Shown one piece after another: positions 20,540-30,494 of a stretch of DNA of 64,000 bases. Position numbers and translations under genes: made by a program. The notes beneath the pieces were generated by a model. The model was given only the letters and a program-made list of their open reading frames with translations. It was not told the DNA's origin and made no database searches. The stretch lies in NCBI GenBank assembly GCA_958510875.1, contig CAUEHT010000003.1:558001-622000 (forward strand), read 5' to 3'. The stretch comes from Endomychus coccineus (Eukaryota > Arthropoda > Insecta > Coleoptera > Endomychidae). Numbering within the stretch: the stretch's first letter is position 1; each line of letters begins with the position of its first letter.

Positions 20540-20827
20540 TTAGTCGACCACAACTGAAGAATTAGAGAGGAATTTCAAACATAACTGGCCACAATTATAA
20601 GTGTTATATTGCTGAAAATTGTCGTGATTGAATAATATCTTACATTTTTTGAAATGATCCACTAGTTCGTGAGGGGGGCGTAAATTGCCAAAACTATCAT
20701 AATAAAAGACTGTATCACCGGCTTTCTTAAACACAACCCAGTGAGTGCCTTCATTGTCTGAGCTATCTAAATTAACTATTCCACGCTCGTTTTTCCATGA
20801 TTTGTTGGATGGCAGTTCATCACGCAT
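20540..20827 (-). CDS. Adenain-type cysteine protease (Mav-C)
   Basis: The ATG-initiated frame is 95 residues, starting MRDELPSNKSWKNERG. It resembles the adenovirus-type/Ulp1-like maturation protease of Polintons: catalytic His in GTHWVVF, acidic residue in FYYDSFGNLRPP, and Cys in NTYNCGQLCLKFL near the C-terminus. It would process capsid proteins. The domain's conserved N-terminal helix (DLDLRKLAKALKIPHFRGVF) lies upstream of this ATG in the same frame, open back to 20920 without another ATG. This suggests translation from upstream, perhaps by -1 frameshifting from the PLA2 gene. Ends SNSSVVVD. Confidence 0.85.
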   Translation of the reverse strand: MRDELPSNKSWKNERGIVNLDSSDNEGTHWVVFKKAGDTVFYYDSFGNLRPPHELVDHFKKCKILFNHDNFQQYNTYNCGQLCLKFLSNSSVVVD

Positions 20828-20889
20828 AAATACTCCTCTAAAATGGGGAATTTTCAGAGCTTTTGCTAGTTTTCGGAGATCGAGATCGG

Positions 20890-20960
20890 TCAGAGGTCTT
20901 CTGAGTAGGTATACTGGCAGTTTTTTGAATGTTTATTTAAATATAGACCAAGACCTTTGC
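20890..20960 (-). pseudogene. C-terminal end of PLA2 protein (Mav-C), cut by Mav-D
   Basis: Only the last codons of the PLA2 protein remain: GLGLYLNKHSKNCQ, then an extension because the TAA of Mav-E is a sense codon here. At 20960 the frame meets the terminus of Mav-D. The six bases CTTTGC (20955-20960) would be the left TSD; the right partner is not found. Confidence 0.8.
20920..20926 (-). promoter_or_regulatory. Candidate -1 frameshift site A_AAA_AAC (Mav-C PLA2/protease)
   Basis: Read on the minus strand in the PLA2 frame: TCA AAA AAC TGC. A -1 slip leads directly into the open protease frame (CTG CCA GTA...), while the zero frame stops at 20890-20892 after a few more codons. The same heptamer in the same phase occurs in Mav-E at 63670-63676. 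No strong downstream stem is evident by eye. Confidence 0.5.
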
Positions 20961-21109
20961 AGTAGATGAACAACACTACTTGGGGCGCAGGATATCCGGT
21001 CTCCACTTCCGGTCTAGCTGTCGATGTGCATACCATAGAGCTGAAAGTTATAGAGCTAACCCCAAGTCAAAACCATAGAGCATTAAGCAGACCTGAGGTA
21101 CAGACTGTT

Positions 21110-22010
21110 TCGTAGAGGTGGCACCACCAAGTGACAGCTGTCTTGGCGAGCATAAGGTCCAACTGTCATGGTTACCATAAGGACCAGCTGTCATGGCGTC
21201 CATAAGGTACAGCTGTCATGGCGGACCTAAAGTCCAACTGTCATGGCGACCATAAGGACCAGATGTCATGGCGACCATAAGGTTCAGCTGTCATGGCGAC
21301 CATAAGGACCAGTTGTCATGGCGACCATAAGGTCCAACTGTCATGACGGACCTAAGGTACAGCTGTCATGGCGACCATAAGGTCCAGCTGTCATGGCGAC
21401 CATAAGGTACAGCTGTCATGGCAGACCCAAGGTACAGACTGCTTCGTGGAGGGGGGTCCGCCACCTCTAGGAAGCAATCTGTACCTTTGGTCCAAAGGTA
21501 CAGGCTGCTTCATGGAGATGTCACCACCACGTGACAGCTGTCATCGAAGGTACAGAATGCTTCGTGGAGATGGCGCCACCAAGTGACAGCTGTCATGGCA
21601 GACCTAAGGTACAGATTGCTTCGTGAAGATGTCACCACGTGACAGCTGTCATGGCGACCCTTGGGTACAGGCTGCTTCATGGAGATGTCGCCACCACATG
21701 ACAGCTGTCATGGCGCACCAAAGATACAGGTTGCTTCGTGTAGGTGTCACCACCACGTGACAGCTGTCATGGTGAGCTAAAGGTACAGGCTGCTTCATGG
21801 ATATGTCACCACCACATGACAGCTGTCATGGCAAACCAAAGGTACAGGTTGCTTCGTGTAGGTGTCACCACCACGTGACAGCTGTCATGGTGAGCTAAAG
21901 GTACAGGCTGCTTCGTGTAGGTATCACGTGACAGATGTCATGGCGGATCGAAGGTACAGACTGCTTCGTGTAGGTGTCACCACCACGTGACAGAGACTGC
22001 TTCGTGGAGG
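21110..22010 (+). repeat. TGACAGCTGTCA tandem array (Mav-D)
   Basis: The first part has short units (AGCTGTCATGGCGACCATAAGG, about 29 bp); the later part has units of about 59 bp, GTGACAGCTGTCATGGCGGA plus GGTACAGGCTGCTTCGTG plus GGTGTCACCACCAC. The core is a 12-bp palindrome TGACAGCTGTCA containing the CAGCTG E-box; it also matches the palindrome reported for TGIF/TALE homeodomains. Matching array at 41640-42530. Confidence 0.85.
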
Positions 22011-22439
22011 TGTCGCCACCGGTTCGACTCGTCCGACTCATGCGACTCGTACGGTTTTGAAATCACATGATCTGTCACGCGGTGAGATATGGTGTCTGTC
22101 ACTTCGACGGAGTGTCACTCACAAGGTGTCATGGTGGCTATCACGTACCATAGAGCTGAAGGTTACAGAGCTAACCCAACTCAAAACCTTAGAGCATCAT
22201 GGTGGTGGAAAGAGTTGTCATGATGTCTGTCACGTGAGGTCTCCATCGAGGTGTCATGTCGCGTCTTGGAGGGTGTGACGTGGTGGATCCATGAAGCATC
22301 TGTCACGCGAACTGTCAAGACGGATCTATGAATGTCAACCATAGCTTTATAGGTATCAAATGAAAAGTCTTGATACGCAGAATGTTAATTTTATTGAATT
22401 GAAGATCCTACGATCATGGTTTACCAACGGTGATGACGT

Positions 22440-22650
22440 CACGGGAGGCATTCATTGTTTCAATCCGGCAACCATAGTTTACGAACGATGATGACGTCAC
22501 TGCTTCGAACCGATGACAGTAACTGATTCAACCCGGCGACCATAGTTTACGAACGATGATGACGTCACTGCTTCAAGCCAATGACAGTAACTGATTCAAC
22601 CCCGGCGACCATAGTTTACGAACGATGATGACGTCATCATCGTTCACGAA
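22440..22650 (+). repeat. 68-bp tandem array (Mav-D)
   Basis: About three units with ACCATAGTTTACGAACGATG, ATGACGTCACTGCTTC and CAATGACAGTAACTGATTCA. Inverse orientation to the Mav-B array. The last unit ends in an inverted TGACGTCATCATCGTTCACG. Confidence 0.8.
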
Positions 22651-22928
22651 CTATGATGGTCAGATGAGGAATGAAATGCGAGTAATAATAATGATACTCT
22701 ATGTGTAAATGTGAATAGTTGGAGGTTATGATAAAGATATCCAGTAAGTTTGTAAATGTGTCATTATGCATATATCTTTTGATGAATACACACGTATGCT
22801 TTGAAAATTTGTGGAGAAAGTTCATGAACTAAGAAGAGACTTGAATTTTTACGAAGATAAAATAAAAGTTATAAGACTGTTGAATACATTTACAAGTGTA
22901 AGAAGTGAAGATAATGATGGAAGTGGGG

Positions 22929-23417
22929 ATGTTAAAAACAAATTTCGTGATTCTAACCACAATTCTGAATGGTATTCTATACGCGAACGTCCCCCAACAC
23001 GTTGAGCGCATTTATATTTGTCTGAAGGATGTTGCAACCGATGGTGGTGGGGGGTGTAACCGTACCGAATGGATTCCGATGAATTTTAGAAAAATCAACG
23101 ATAATCAATTAGAGGTATTCGCATTCAACATTCCTCAAGATAATCGTACCACCATACATTATAAACTTAAACTTTTATTCTTTGATCAGAGTGAGGGAGA
23201 TATGGCTGAATGGCAATTGCTCCAACGATCATCATGTTTACCACATGTCATACAAAAGACAATATCAACACCGTCCACACGTACATCATCCTCACTAGAC
23301 GAAGAAATTTCTAAAATTTCCGCAATTTTGTATGCAATTTTATCTTCTTTATCAGTACTTATGTTGAAAATGTTTGTTGAATATGTAAAGAAGGCTATTT
23401 ACCATGTGAATAAATGA
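22929..23417 (+). CDS. Predicted secreted/membrane protein, family unknown (Mav-D)
   Basis: An open frame from 22905; I favour the ATG at 22929 because it places a signal peptide (MLKTNFVILTTILNGILYA) at the start. The ectodomain has a GGGGCNRTEW glycosylation site and one further NRT site, two or three cysteines, and a Ser/Thr-rich stalk (STPSTRTSSS). A hydrophobic C-terminal segment (ISAILYAILSSLSVLMLKMF) is a likely membrane anchor, with a short basic tail. This is the architecture of a type I membrane glycoprotein. I do not recognise the family. It lies between the terminal arrays and the MSV199 gene, transcribed away from it. Confidence 0.6.
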   Translation: MLKTNFVILTTILNGILYANVPQHVERIYICLKDVATDGGGGCNRTEWIPMNFRKINDNQLEVFAFNIPQDNRTTIHYKLKLLFFDQSEGDMAEWQLLQRSSCLPHVIQKTISTPSTRTSSSLDEEISKISAILYAILSSLSVLMLKMFVEYVKKAIYHVNK

Positions 23418-23529
23418 TTGTATGAAGATATAAGTGTTTTAATAAAACAAAAAGGAATGATAATTATAATAATATATTGACATTATCATTTGCTAGTTCA
23501 TAAGCTTTATTTTTGTGATTGATAACACA

Positions 23530-24461
23530 TTATATCAATGACTCGATGTTGATATCACTAATCAATTGTTCACCCCCCTCTTCTTCTGCGGCATGAATAA
23601 TATTTCCTCTTGCATACCATTTCAAATCGCGGCGGAAATTCTGTTTCACTTCGTTACCAATATCGATAGCATGAGATATGTTAGACCATTTACGTATTAA
23701 TCGCATTCCTCGATTTTGTCATTTTCTGTCGGCATCACGCCAACCATCCTCCTGTCGACGCATTAGGTACCATTCTGGTCTCATATCATTCGATGTTCGA
23801 TATAATTCTAAATAATATATATTATATAAATTTTATTATAAAAAACAAAGTAATTACCTAAATTTCGTCTCTTTCCGAAATTTATAGGAGGTGGAACAAT
23901 ATTTGGTGCAATGTTATTCCGTAAGGTGATAACATTCATTTGAATTTGTTGAGATAAGCGTTGAGATCGTTCTTTCGCAAGACATTCACGTTCCTCAGCT
24001 CTTTGACGTTCTTGTTGTTCATAGAATTTCTCGTACTCACAATATTTCATCATAATAAATTTCATTAACGAAAACAGTTCACGTAACTCGATGAGTTTAG
24101 GGGTTCGCATTTGCATCAATAATGATTCGAAATCAATAGCATCTAGAACATAATATTTCTTTCGTGCATCAGTCTTATCACAAATTTCTAAATGGTGTAT
24201 ATGCGGGTTTTTCCTCAACAATCTTGTTATAACACCCTCTTTAGCATGATATTTTTTGCCGCGATAACCTAACCAATCCAATAGATCTTCATTCATCAGA
24301 ACGCGTTGGTTTAGTTGAATATTCCAAAATAAATAGTTTCTTTTATCGTTTCTTATATCGATCCCAAATTTTAGACACACTTCATTAACTGTTAACTTAA
24401 TAAAATTGTTGGTGGACCATGTGGCCACATTTGAATCACGAACGCACGCTGCTAAGTTCAT
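23530..24461 (-). pseudogene. MSV199/Bro-like protein, two exons, in-frame TGA (Mav-D)
   Basis: Exon 1 (24461-23858) starts MNLAACVRDSNVATW and holds an MSV199-type domain (about residues 20-150: LMNEDLLDWLGYRG, GVITRLLRKNPHIHHLEI, YYVLDAIDFESLLMQM, RTPKLIELRELF), then a charged coiled coil. MSV199 domains occur in entomopoxviruses, ascoviruses and iridoviruses, often with Bro/KilA-N proteins. A 50-bp GT...AG intron (23857-23808) joins in phase to exon 2 (23807-23530): ELYRTSNDMRPEWYLMRRQ... ending NIESLI. Exon 2 is interrupted by an in-frame TGA after DADRK; coding-like sequence continues past it to a proper stop. Probably a recent nonsense mutation. Function likely DNA binding, inferred. 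Confidence 0.65.
23808..23857 (-). other. Predicted 50-bp intron in the MSV199 gene
   Basis: On the minus strand it begins GTAATTACTTTG and ends ATATTATTTAG. Removal joins codon phase 1 of exon 1 (RNL, then G) to AA of exon 2, giving GAA and a continuous ELYRTSND reading. Unspliced, the frame runs into low-complexity sequence and stops. Evidence is by reading only. Confidence 0.6.
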
Positions 24462-24797
24462 TTTTATAACTGAACATTTTCTGAAATGATTCTCTCTTAC
24501 ATACGTGAGAACATGAACGTGAATAGTGAGGGTGGGGGGTAACTCTCCGTTTCGGTGTCATTGCAAACGTTGATAACTGACTAATAACGTCACTAGTTGT
24601 TTCAATTTGTTTCATTTCCAGCAACCGACTACCATAGTTTACAAACTATGATCGTCGGATGTTTACATCACCACCTACCGTTTGAGAAATAAAATATCAA
24701 ATATAATAATAATAATAACATTTATTGGGAAAGATACATTTTGATAGTACATCATTAAGAACTAAAATTATAACATTATGATTCATCACCTGGTTCT
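24462..24797. other. Intergenic, MSV199 promoter side and MCP 3' flank (Mav-D)
   Basis: Contains one degenerate 68-bp-type fragment (CATAGTTTACAAACTATGATCG at about 24633-24655, a near-palindrome) and an ATT/AAT-rich stretch after the MCP stop. An open frame at 24436-24624 lacks recognisable features. No gene supported. Confidence 0.5.
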
Positions 24798-26000
24798 TCA
24801 CACCAAATTCCGAACTGATCCTGTAATCGGAGAATACTCCATTATACGATCGTTAATGATGATGCAATAAGCCCTGGTGTTTTTGGGGAAATTCAGGAAA
24901 CTTTCCATCTCTAGTTTGACGTCAACTGTTGATGACTTTATAGCATCGTTTTGTTTTGAACAGTCAATCACAAAAATTGCTCTATTTCCGAATGCTATAT
25001 AATCTAACATGGGTTCGCTTATTATTTTATTTGAAAATGATTTCTGGAAATCATAGTACATCTGGTATGCTTCCACGTATTGCTGGTCGGTGAAATTCAA
25101 TTTCATTGCTTCATATGAATAACACTCTGAATTCAAGTATAATTTTACATTTAGCAAGTTTATATTATCGAAATATGCACTGTGCTTAACAGGATTATTT
25201 TTTCGATCAGTTTGGAAAGCTAGAATCACATATCTAGGACGTTCCAAATTCATTGATGTTTTAACAGCCCAAATGTCACGAGTGCTCTCCTTCATCAACG
25301 GATTTTCATGCAGATCCCAACTACGGAATGGAATCAAAATAGGCTTCTCAGCACTCAAATTCCCCAACATTTGAAATTTAACTTGATCACTTGGAAACAC
25401 ATGTCGCACTTTCAATGCTATCGTCTTCACATTAATTTTAGCCGTTTTCGTGCCAGTGCTATTAGTATAGCAATCGTTATCGGTTCGAGACCTTATCAAG
25501 CGCAGCTTATGTTTTCCACTCAAAACTTTGTTATAGTCAATGAATAGGCCTAGTATAAAATTCAACGGTATCCATAAATTGATTTTATTATTGTAGACTG
25601 AACTCAATACATCCTTAAATGACCATCCAGAAATAGCTAGAGGTATAGATTCATGTTTGGCATATGTTAGATAAGTTCTGATGGTGCTGACAATACCAGG
25701 ATCACGTACTTTGTCTATCTCTTCTCCATTCAATTCATAACTGATATATTCGAAGAGAAACGCTCCGAAATTATTCGTCAGTTTACATTCACCATCACCA
25801 CTTGCTTCTGGCTGGAATTCTGCCTCGATGATTAAAGCAGACGGGGCCAAATCTACCAACACATCTTGTTGATTGATTAATATCTCAATTTCACCGCTGT
25901 TGCCAAAAGATGTTCTTTGGGGATAGTAGGTATGAGTTTCTTCTCGGATGATGTCTTCATTGAAGTTTGGCTCGTTGAATATTTGAAACTTTTCCGACAT
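24798..26000 (-). CDS. Major capsid protein, double jelly-roll type (Mav-D)
   Basis: 400 residues from MSEKFQIFNEPNFNED, intact, and very close to the Mav-B copy. Small differences include YYPQRTSFGNSGEI, LAPSALIIEAEF, the change PLNFILGLFIDYN and a C-terminus VRNLV. The ATG is chosen as in Mav-B. The small upstream ORF is degraded here (frame change after NMGL). Same role as the other copies: main shell protein. Confidence 0.87.
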   Translation of the reverse strand: MSEKFQIFNEPNFNEDIIREETHTYYPQRTSFGNSGEIEILINQQDVLVDLAPSALIIEAEFQPEASGDGECKLTNNFGAFLFEYISYELNGEEIDKVRDPGIVSTIRTYLTYAKHESIPLAISGWSFKDVLSSVYNNKINLWIPLNFILGLFIDYNKVLSGKHKLRLIRSRTDNDCYTNSTGTKTAKINVKTIALKVRHVFPSDQVKFQMLGNLSAEKPILIPFRSWDLHENPLMKESTRDIWAVKTSMNLERPRYVILAFQTDRKNNPVKHSAYFDNINLLNVKLYLNSECYSYEAMKLNFTDQQYVEAYQMYYDFQKSFSNKIISEPMLDYIAFGNRAIFVIDCSKQNDAIKSSTVDVKLEMESFLNFPKNTRAYCIIINDRIMEYSPITGSVRNLV

Positions 26001-26184
26001 TGTAACCAAGGGACTTCAAAAAATTGATATTTTCCAATGATAGTGATGCAGAAGCAACCTTCTCCCTTGAACTCGTTGTAGATGATGACTGAATACCATA
26101 TGGGTATGTCTTTTATTGCTGGAATCAAACCCATGTTCTCAAGTGATGGCTACTGCAACAACAACCTTCTCAGATGAATTCTTT

Positions 26185-26885
26185 TCATATAATGAGTGGT
26201 GGTGAGTATTGGATTATTATTTGTTGTTGGAAGCCATAATCCCTAGCGGTCTTTTTCAACTCCAACCGTATAATAATTTCTTCTCCACGAAAATTTAACC
26301 GTTTCCAATTCTGATCTAAAATATGCAGTGTGATGTTATCGAAGGACGTCTTGCTGATGATCGGTAGATAAATAAGATTCTTCGGCTCTATATCAATGGA
26401 AAACCCAGGTGGTACAAGAGGTGAGAACTCATATATCGTATGAGCTATCTTATTGTTATAATATGCTCCTGCGGTTAAGTTACACTCGACACGTATAGTT
26501 TGAACTTTGATTATGTATATAGGTCGATCAGATACGTGTAGTTCACGAGATGTCAATTTCTTTTTGCTGAATCAAAAAGTTCGCTTATACTATCTTCGGG
26601 AATAAAATTCACTTCAAAATCACTCTTCAGCTCTGTGTGTAGAGTGTTGTTGTTAGATTTTATTGATAATTTCCGGTCACGTTCTTCTTGCTTCACTCCT
26701 ATCCCACAAACTGCACTTTGTATGAAATCCTCGATGTCTGTCAACTCGTAGGACCCCGTAGGTATAGTTACTACTTCTCCCTCACCCTTCACATTTTTAT
26801 AATAAAATTTATTAAAACCTTCTTCAATGTTCGAAATGCTATTGTACGTATGCAAGCCAACAAGTGCGATAAAAAATTATGAATG
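26185..26885 (-). pseudogene. Penton-like protein, frameshifted and 5'-truncated (Mav-D)
   Basis: Two frames (26553-26855 and 26185-26556) together cover most of the penton family. They are separated by a small deletion in the block corresponding to SELLGFSKKKL (here SELFDSAKRN). The N-terminus is also gone: around 26885-26900 the sequence passes from the ELDPHS codons straight into the integrase 3' region. A single deletion therefore removed the penton start, protease and PLA2. The C-terminal frame also changes at the end. Confidence 0.8.
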
Positions 26886-27007
26886 AGGATCTAGTTATAT
26901 TATAATAACCATACCCTCGAGTCAATAATATTCCAGCTATTTGTTTGTTCCTAATAATCTCCAAATGGTTAATGATGGGTTCATTGAACGAGATCCGAAT
27001 TATTGCT

Positions 27008-27904
27008 TCAACTGTTGTGATTATTATCTACACCCAACCATTTCACATACTGTTGACCCCTCCTCTTTCGTAATATTTTTTCGACTAAATACGCATCGGG
27101 TTGTTTTGTTTTCTGTAATTCTTCCTCGTAGAAACAGCCGCTGATTGGTGCGTTGGTCATATCTTCTAGTAGATATGTGACCGGGTTGGTAATTTTTACT
27201 TTGATAATTTTAAATAATTCAGTACTCCAATTGGGCGTGAATCCCTCCTCAAAAATATGTTTAGCCTTACTTATTCGTACCACATATCCAACGTTGTATT
27301 TGTGAGGCAGAGCTAACTTGATGTGTGAGTAGGATCGCTTCAATATCTCGCTCTCAATCTGTTTCGTCACTTTTATTGGAGCCATATTTATAGTACTATG
27401 TTTACGTTTATTATATTTTTCTGTGGTTTCTTCAAGTATATCAAGCCATTTGTATCTCCCGCTAAAACTGAAATGTTTGTAGAGCGCTTCTTTTAATGTT
27501 CGAATGACACGTTCAGCAATGGCTGCTTTTTTCACACTATACGTATTATAATGATTGATATTATGTTTCTTCATTAGATCGTTAAAGTGTTTATTGAAGA
27601 ATTCTTTTCCCTGATCGCTTTGCAGATTCCTAGGCTTACGATGTCCTTCTAGCAATATAGAACTGACCGCTTTCCGAACCTCTTTGGCTGATTTCGTTTT
27701 CAGCGGGCGTGTCCATAGAAATTTCGAGAAACAATCGATCATAACAGAAATGTATTTGAATCCTCTATTTTCACGAGCGTAATTACCCATTTCAGCCAGA
27801 TCCATTTGCCACAAATCATCCAAACCTTTTATGATCAATCTGCGCCGTTTGAAATTCTTCCTACTAGGCTTATGTAGCTCATGCACAACTTGTTCTCTAC
27901 TCAT
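27008..27904 (-). CDS. Retroviral-type integrase (rve), nearly complete (Mav-D)
   Basis: 298 residues starting MSREQVVHELHKPSRKNF, 17 bp after the fibre stop. It has the Polinton/retroviral RNase H-fold core with D,D,E residues in LWQMDLAEMG, LQSDQGKEFFN and KKAAIAERVIRTLKE, then a C-terminal chromo/SH3-like region (YNVGYVVRISKAKHIFEEGF, VTYLLEDM). It would catalyse insertion and create the 6-bp duplications. A TGA replaces a Trp codon near the end (after NNHNS), trimming about nine residues relative to Mav-E. This is the only copy in the window that could still be active; Mav-A, Mav-B and Mav-F lack the core, and Mav-E is interrupted. Confidence 0.88.
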   Translation of the reverse strand: MSREQVVHELHKPSRKNFKRRRLIIKGLDDLWQMDLAEMGNYARENRGFKYISVMIDCFSKFLWTRPLKTKSAKEVRKAVSSILLEGHRKPRNLQSDQGKEFFNKHFNDLMKKHNINHYNTYSVKKAAIAERVIRTLKEALYKHFSFSGRYKWLDILEETTEKYNKRKHSTINMAPIKVTKQIESEILKRSYSHIKLALPHKYNVGYVVRISKAKHIFEEGFTPNWSTELFKIIKVKITNPVTYLLEDMTNAPISGCFYEEELQKTKQPDAYLVEKILRKRRGQQYVKWLGVDNNHNS

Positions 27905-27921
27905 CTTATCAATGCGGAAAT

Positions 27922-28578
27922 CTAGTTTAGAATTAATTTTTTGGGTATATTCACAGGATTTGGAGTTATACGTTTCACAGAGCCCTGCTTTGTTGTTGTT
28001 GTGGATGATGAGGGTCTCTTCTTAGGAGGTTCCACAGATGTCATCCGTCGTTCCAACGCCTCCACTTTACTAGTAATGTCATTTAGACACATGTTCACAC
28101 TGTTAAATGTGTTATTGATCTCTTTCAATTCATTTCTGTTTTCCCTCACACTATCACTGATTGTTTTATACTCTGATTTTTTATAGATCCCCATTCCATT
28201 ATATTTATTCTGAATGTTCATCAGATGTTTATCAATGTTGAGAATAACCTTCTCATTCGTTAATTTATGTTCATCCAGATCCTTGTTGATATCTTTGATC
28301 AATTTATCAACCCTAACATTGAAGGTATCTTTAAGACTGGTTTCCGTTTTCAGATTCAGTTTGTGTGTTAATTTATCAACATATACTTTATTTGCAACAT
28401 CTCCATCATCATTCGGTGATTTTACGTTGCACAATCTACGATTTTCCATATCATTACTTCCATCACTCGTAAGGAATAATCCTTGTCCGTGAACTTGTTT
28501 GAAATTATTATTAAATACATTTGTATCATATATCCACATGGGAGAGGAGGCTCTGCCAAATTTATTCTTCGAAACCAT
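27922..28578 (-). CDS. Fibre-like coiled-coil protein (Mav-D)
   Basis: 218 residues starting MVSKNKFGRASSPMWIYD, same layout as 9529-10182: N-terminal head with RRLCNVKSPNDDG and VANKVYVDK, a coiled-coil middle, and a Ser/Thr/Pro/Lys-rich tail. The start overlaps the end of the DUF8207 gene by 17 bp. Intact. Confidence 0.65.
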   Translation of the reverse strand: MVSKNKFGRASSPMWIYDTNVFNNNFKQVHGQGLFLTSDGSNDMENRRLCNVKSPNDDGDVANKVYVDKLTHKLNLKTETSLKDTFNVRVDKLIKDINKDLDEHKLTNEKVILNIDKHLMNIQNKYNGMGIYKKSEYKTISDSVRENRNELKEINNTFNSVNMCLNDITSKVEALERRMTSVEPPKKRPSSSTTTTKQGSVKRITPNPVNIPKKLILN

Positions 28579-29623
28579 CTTTATAACTGTGATGAATTTG
28601 TCTTACACTCGGTTTTTGTTCGATTACACCAGCCTCTATCAATTCTTCTATTATAGAGACTATCTCGTTGTGATGGTTATTGTTACCAGCGTGCGAGGAT
28701 GCAACAAGAAGTCTCAGTCTATCCACAATTTCGTTAACGTCATCCCAATAAACATATTCGATAGGTTTCTCGTTATATTCAAGCATATCATTTTTGATAT
28801 ATGCATTTCCAGTGTATGTTTTGGACCTTGGTCTTTTCATGGAATTAATCAAAGGTTTCAGTACATGTTTGTATTTCAGTGTTTCTTATTCGATCAGCGG
28901 GATCGTTATTACGTCTATGGGCACTAGTCATTTCCATCATTTGACTGTAATTTTTTCCATCTTCCACGGTGTAGGTGTCAGGTAGAACATCTCTGTAGAA
29001 TATCAAATTATACAGTCCTGTGGTACCCTTGAACGGAGTGTCCTTAATAATTATATTACTCTCACTATCAATTTCAATAGGTTGATTACCCATGAACCAT
29101 TTATATGAAGTCGAATTATATTGCAAACCTATTTTATCATCGTATCTCTTGACATCATCATCCAATAGAAATCCTTCCAAGTAATAACGTGCTAATGTGG
29201 GGTATTGTTGCAGAAACTCCTCTGTAGCCGCTGCATTATCTTCTCAAGTTTTCTGAATTCTTCACGAATCTGATCGATAGTAGGTTCGGGGGTAAACACA
29301 TCCTCTTCAGTATCTGGGGGGTTATATACGAATTCTTCCCCTTCAGTCACAATATTTGGGATTGGTATGTTCTCCATTTGTGTTGCTGTAGAAACAATAC
29401 TTTTAGGCTTAATCAACGAATTTTGTTTGATTATTTCAGCATTTTTCGCAATTTCCTCCAGAGGCTTAGATACATTCTTGAACATATTATCTAGAATTGT
29501 ATCATTTTCAGCTTTACCCAATTTCACAGCCATATATTTTTTCCTCACAACGTTTGCTAACTCCTAAATTTTTCTCTTCAATTGTTGTTTTTCTTTTAAC
29601 ATGTTACTCACACGCACGTCCAT
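28562..29623 (-). pseudogene. DUF8207-like protein, several frameshifts (Mav-D)
   Basis: Homologous to the intact 354-residue frame 56940-58004. Starts at 29623 (MDVRVSNMLKEKQQL) but has an early stop near KRKI, and further frame changes near 29185-29195 and 28850-28860. The pieces cover the signature KWFMGNQPIEIDSESNII and the C-terminal EAGVIEQKPSVRQIHH. Confidence 0.75.
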
Positions 29624-29665
29624 GCTGAGTGGTTTGTCTATTTCAAATGATAGTATATATACATG

Positions 29666-30391
29666 TTAGATGTATATATAGCTATCAAAACTTTTGCGAT
29701 AACGTTCTTTGTTCTTATCACAGTCTTTGTTTATCATAAGGAATCCATATTTACCTTTCCAACATGCGCTACATATCTCTTTGGATCTCTCGAGTGACAT
29801 GTCGGTACTTACATGATCGGTAAATATATGTTTCAAATTGAGTTCATCCTGTTTGAAAATAATCAAGCAATTGGCATTGTCGCGCAATCCATGTTTTGGA
29901 CATTTAGCAAAAGACTGACAAAGATAGAAACTATCAATTGAGTTGTGTCTCCCTCTTGAAAAATAAGAACGAATTTTCTCCTGTTTCTCATCCATTACAT
30001 CATCGAATATTATTACCGAATTAGGTTTCGCTTCTGTGGGGTCTATGACGCTATCACTTTCAGTGTATGGAAAATATCCAAGCCCAGCAATTTTCTTCAA
30101 TGTTTCCTCCAGTAACTGGTATTTTGGTTGGTGTAAAGACTTTGAATAGATGTACACGTTTTCAAATTTCAAGCCGTTTTCATCTAACAATAGAGATAAC
30201 ATTACATTTGTTTTCCCACAATTACTTGGATCACAGATTATTGTTCGTAGAGTATTTGGCAGCAAAGAGCTGTGACGTTGTGGTTGTTCAACATTCTCAA
30301 TGCTTGACCCTAAGTTCATAATATTCAACAAGTCTTTTTGCTTAACAATCTTCATCATGCCTGAACGCGAATCGAAATCATACTTTAACAT
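29666..30391 (-). CDS. Packaging ATPase with altered Walker A (Mav-D)
   Basis: 241 residues, full length and open, but the Walker A reads DPSNCGKTN instead of GPSNCGKTN (the first P-loop glycine is Asp). Walker B-like SVIIFDDVMD is present. Such a change would be expected to harm nucleotide binding, so the protein may be inactive despite the open frame. The promoter block with TATATAAA follows at about 30411-30418, and a short CACGTG array beyond. Confidence 0.85.
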   Translation of the reverse strand: MLKYDFDSRSGMMKIVKQKDLLNIMNLGSSIENVEQPQRHSSLLPNTLRTIICDPSNCGKTNVMLSLLLDENGLKFENVYIYSKSLHQPKYQLLEETLKKIAGLGYFPYTESDSVIDPTEAKPNSVIIFDDVMDEKQEKIRSYFSRGRHNSIDSFYLCQSFAKCPKHGLRDNANCLIIFKQDELNLKHIFTDHVSTDMSLERSKEICSACWKGKYGFLMINKDCDKNKERYRKSFDSYIYI

Positions 30392-30494
30392 ATGTTAATA
30401 AGCATTTGTTTATATACTAGTTGATGATGTTATATTGTGTATGTCCGAGCACTTCTACCATGTAACTGTCAAAAGCAAGTATCAAAGACGTGTT

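Larger units (their letters stand above)
20961..22650 (+). repeat. Mav-D left terminal region
   Basis: Direct counterpart of 41437-43125 in Mav-E: terminus, CAGGATATCCGGTCTCCACT block, TGACAGCTGTCA array, CGACTCATGCGACTCGTACG block, ACCATAGAGCTGAAGG block and 68-bp units. Presumably this family's terminal inverted repeat, but its inverse partner is missing for Mav-D and outside the window for Mav-E. No gene. Confidence 0.7.
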
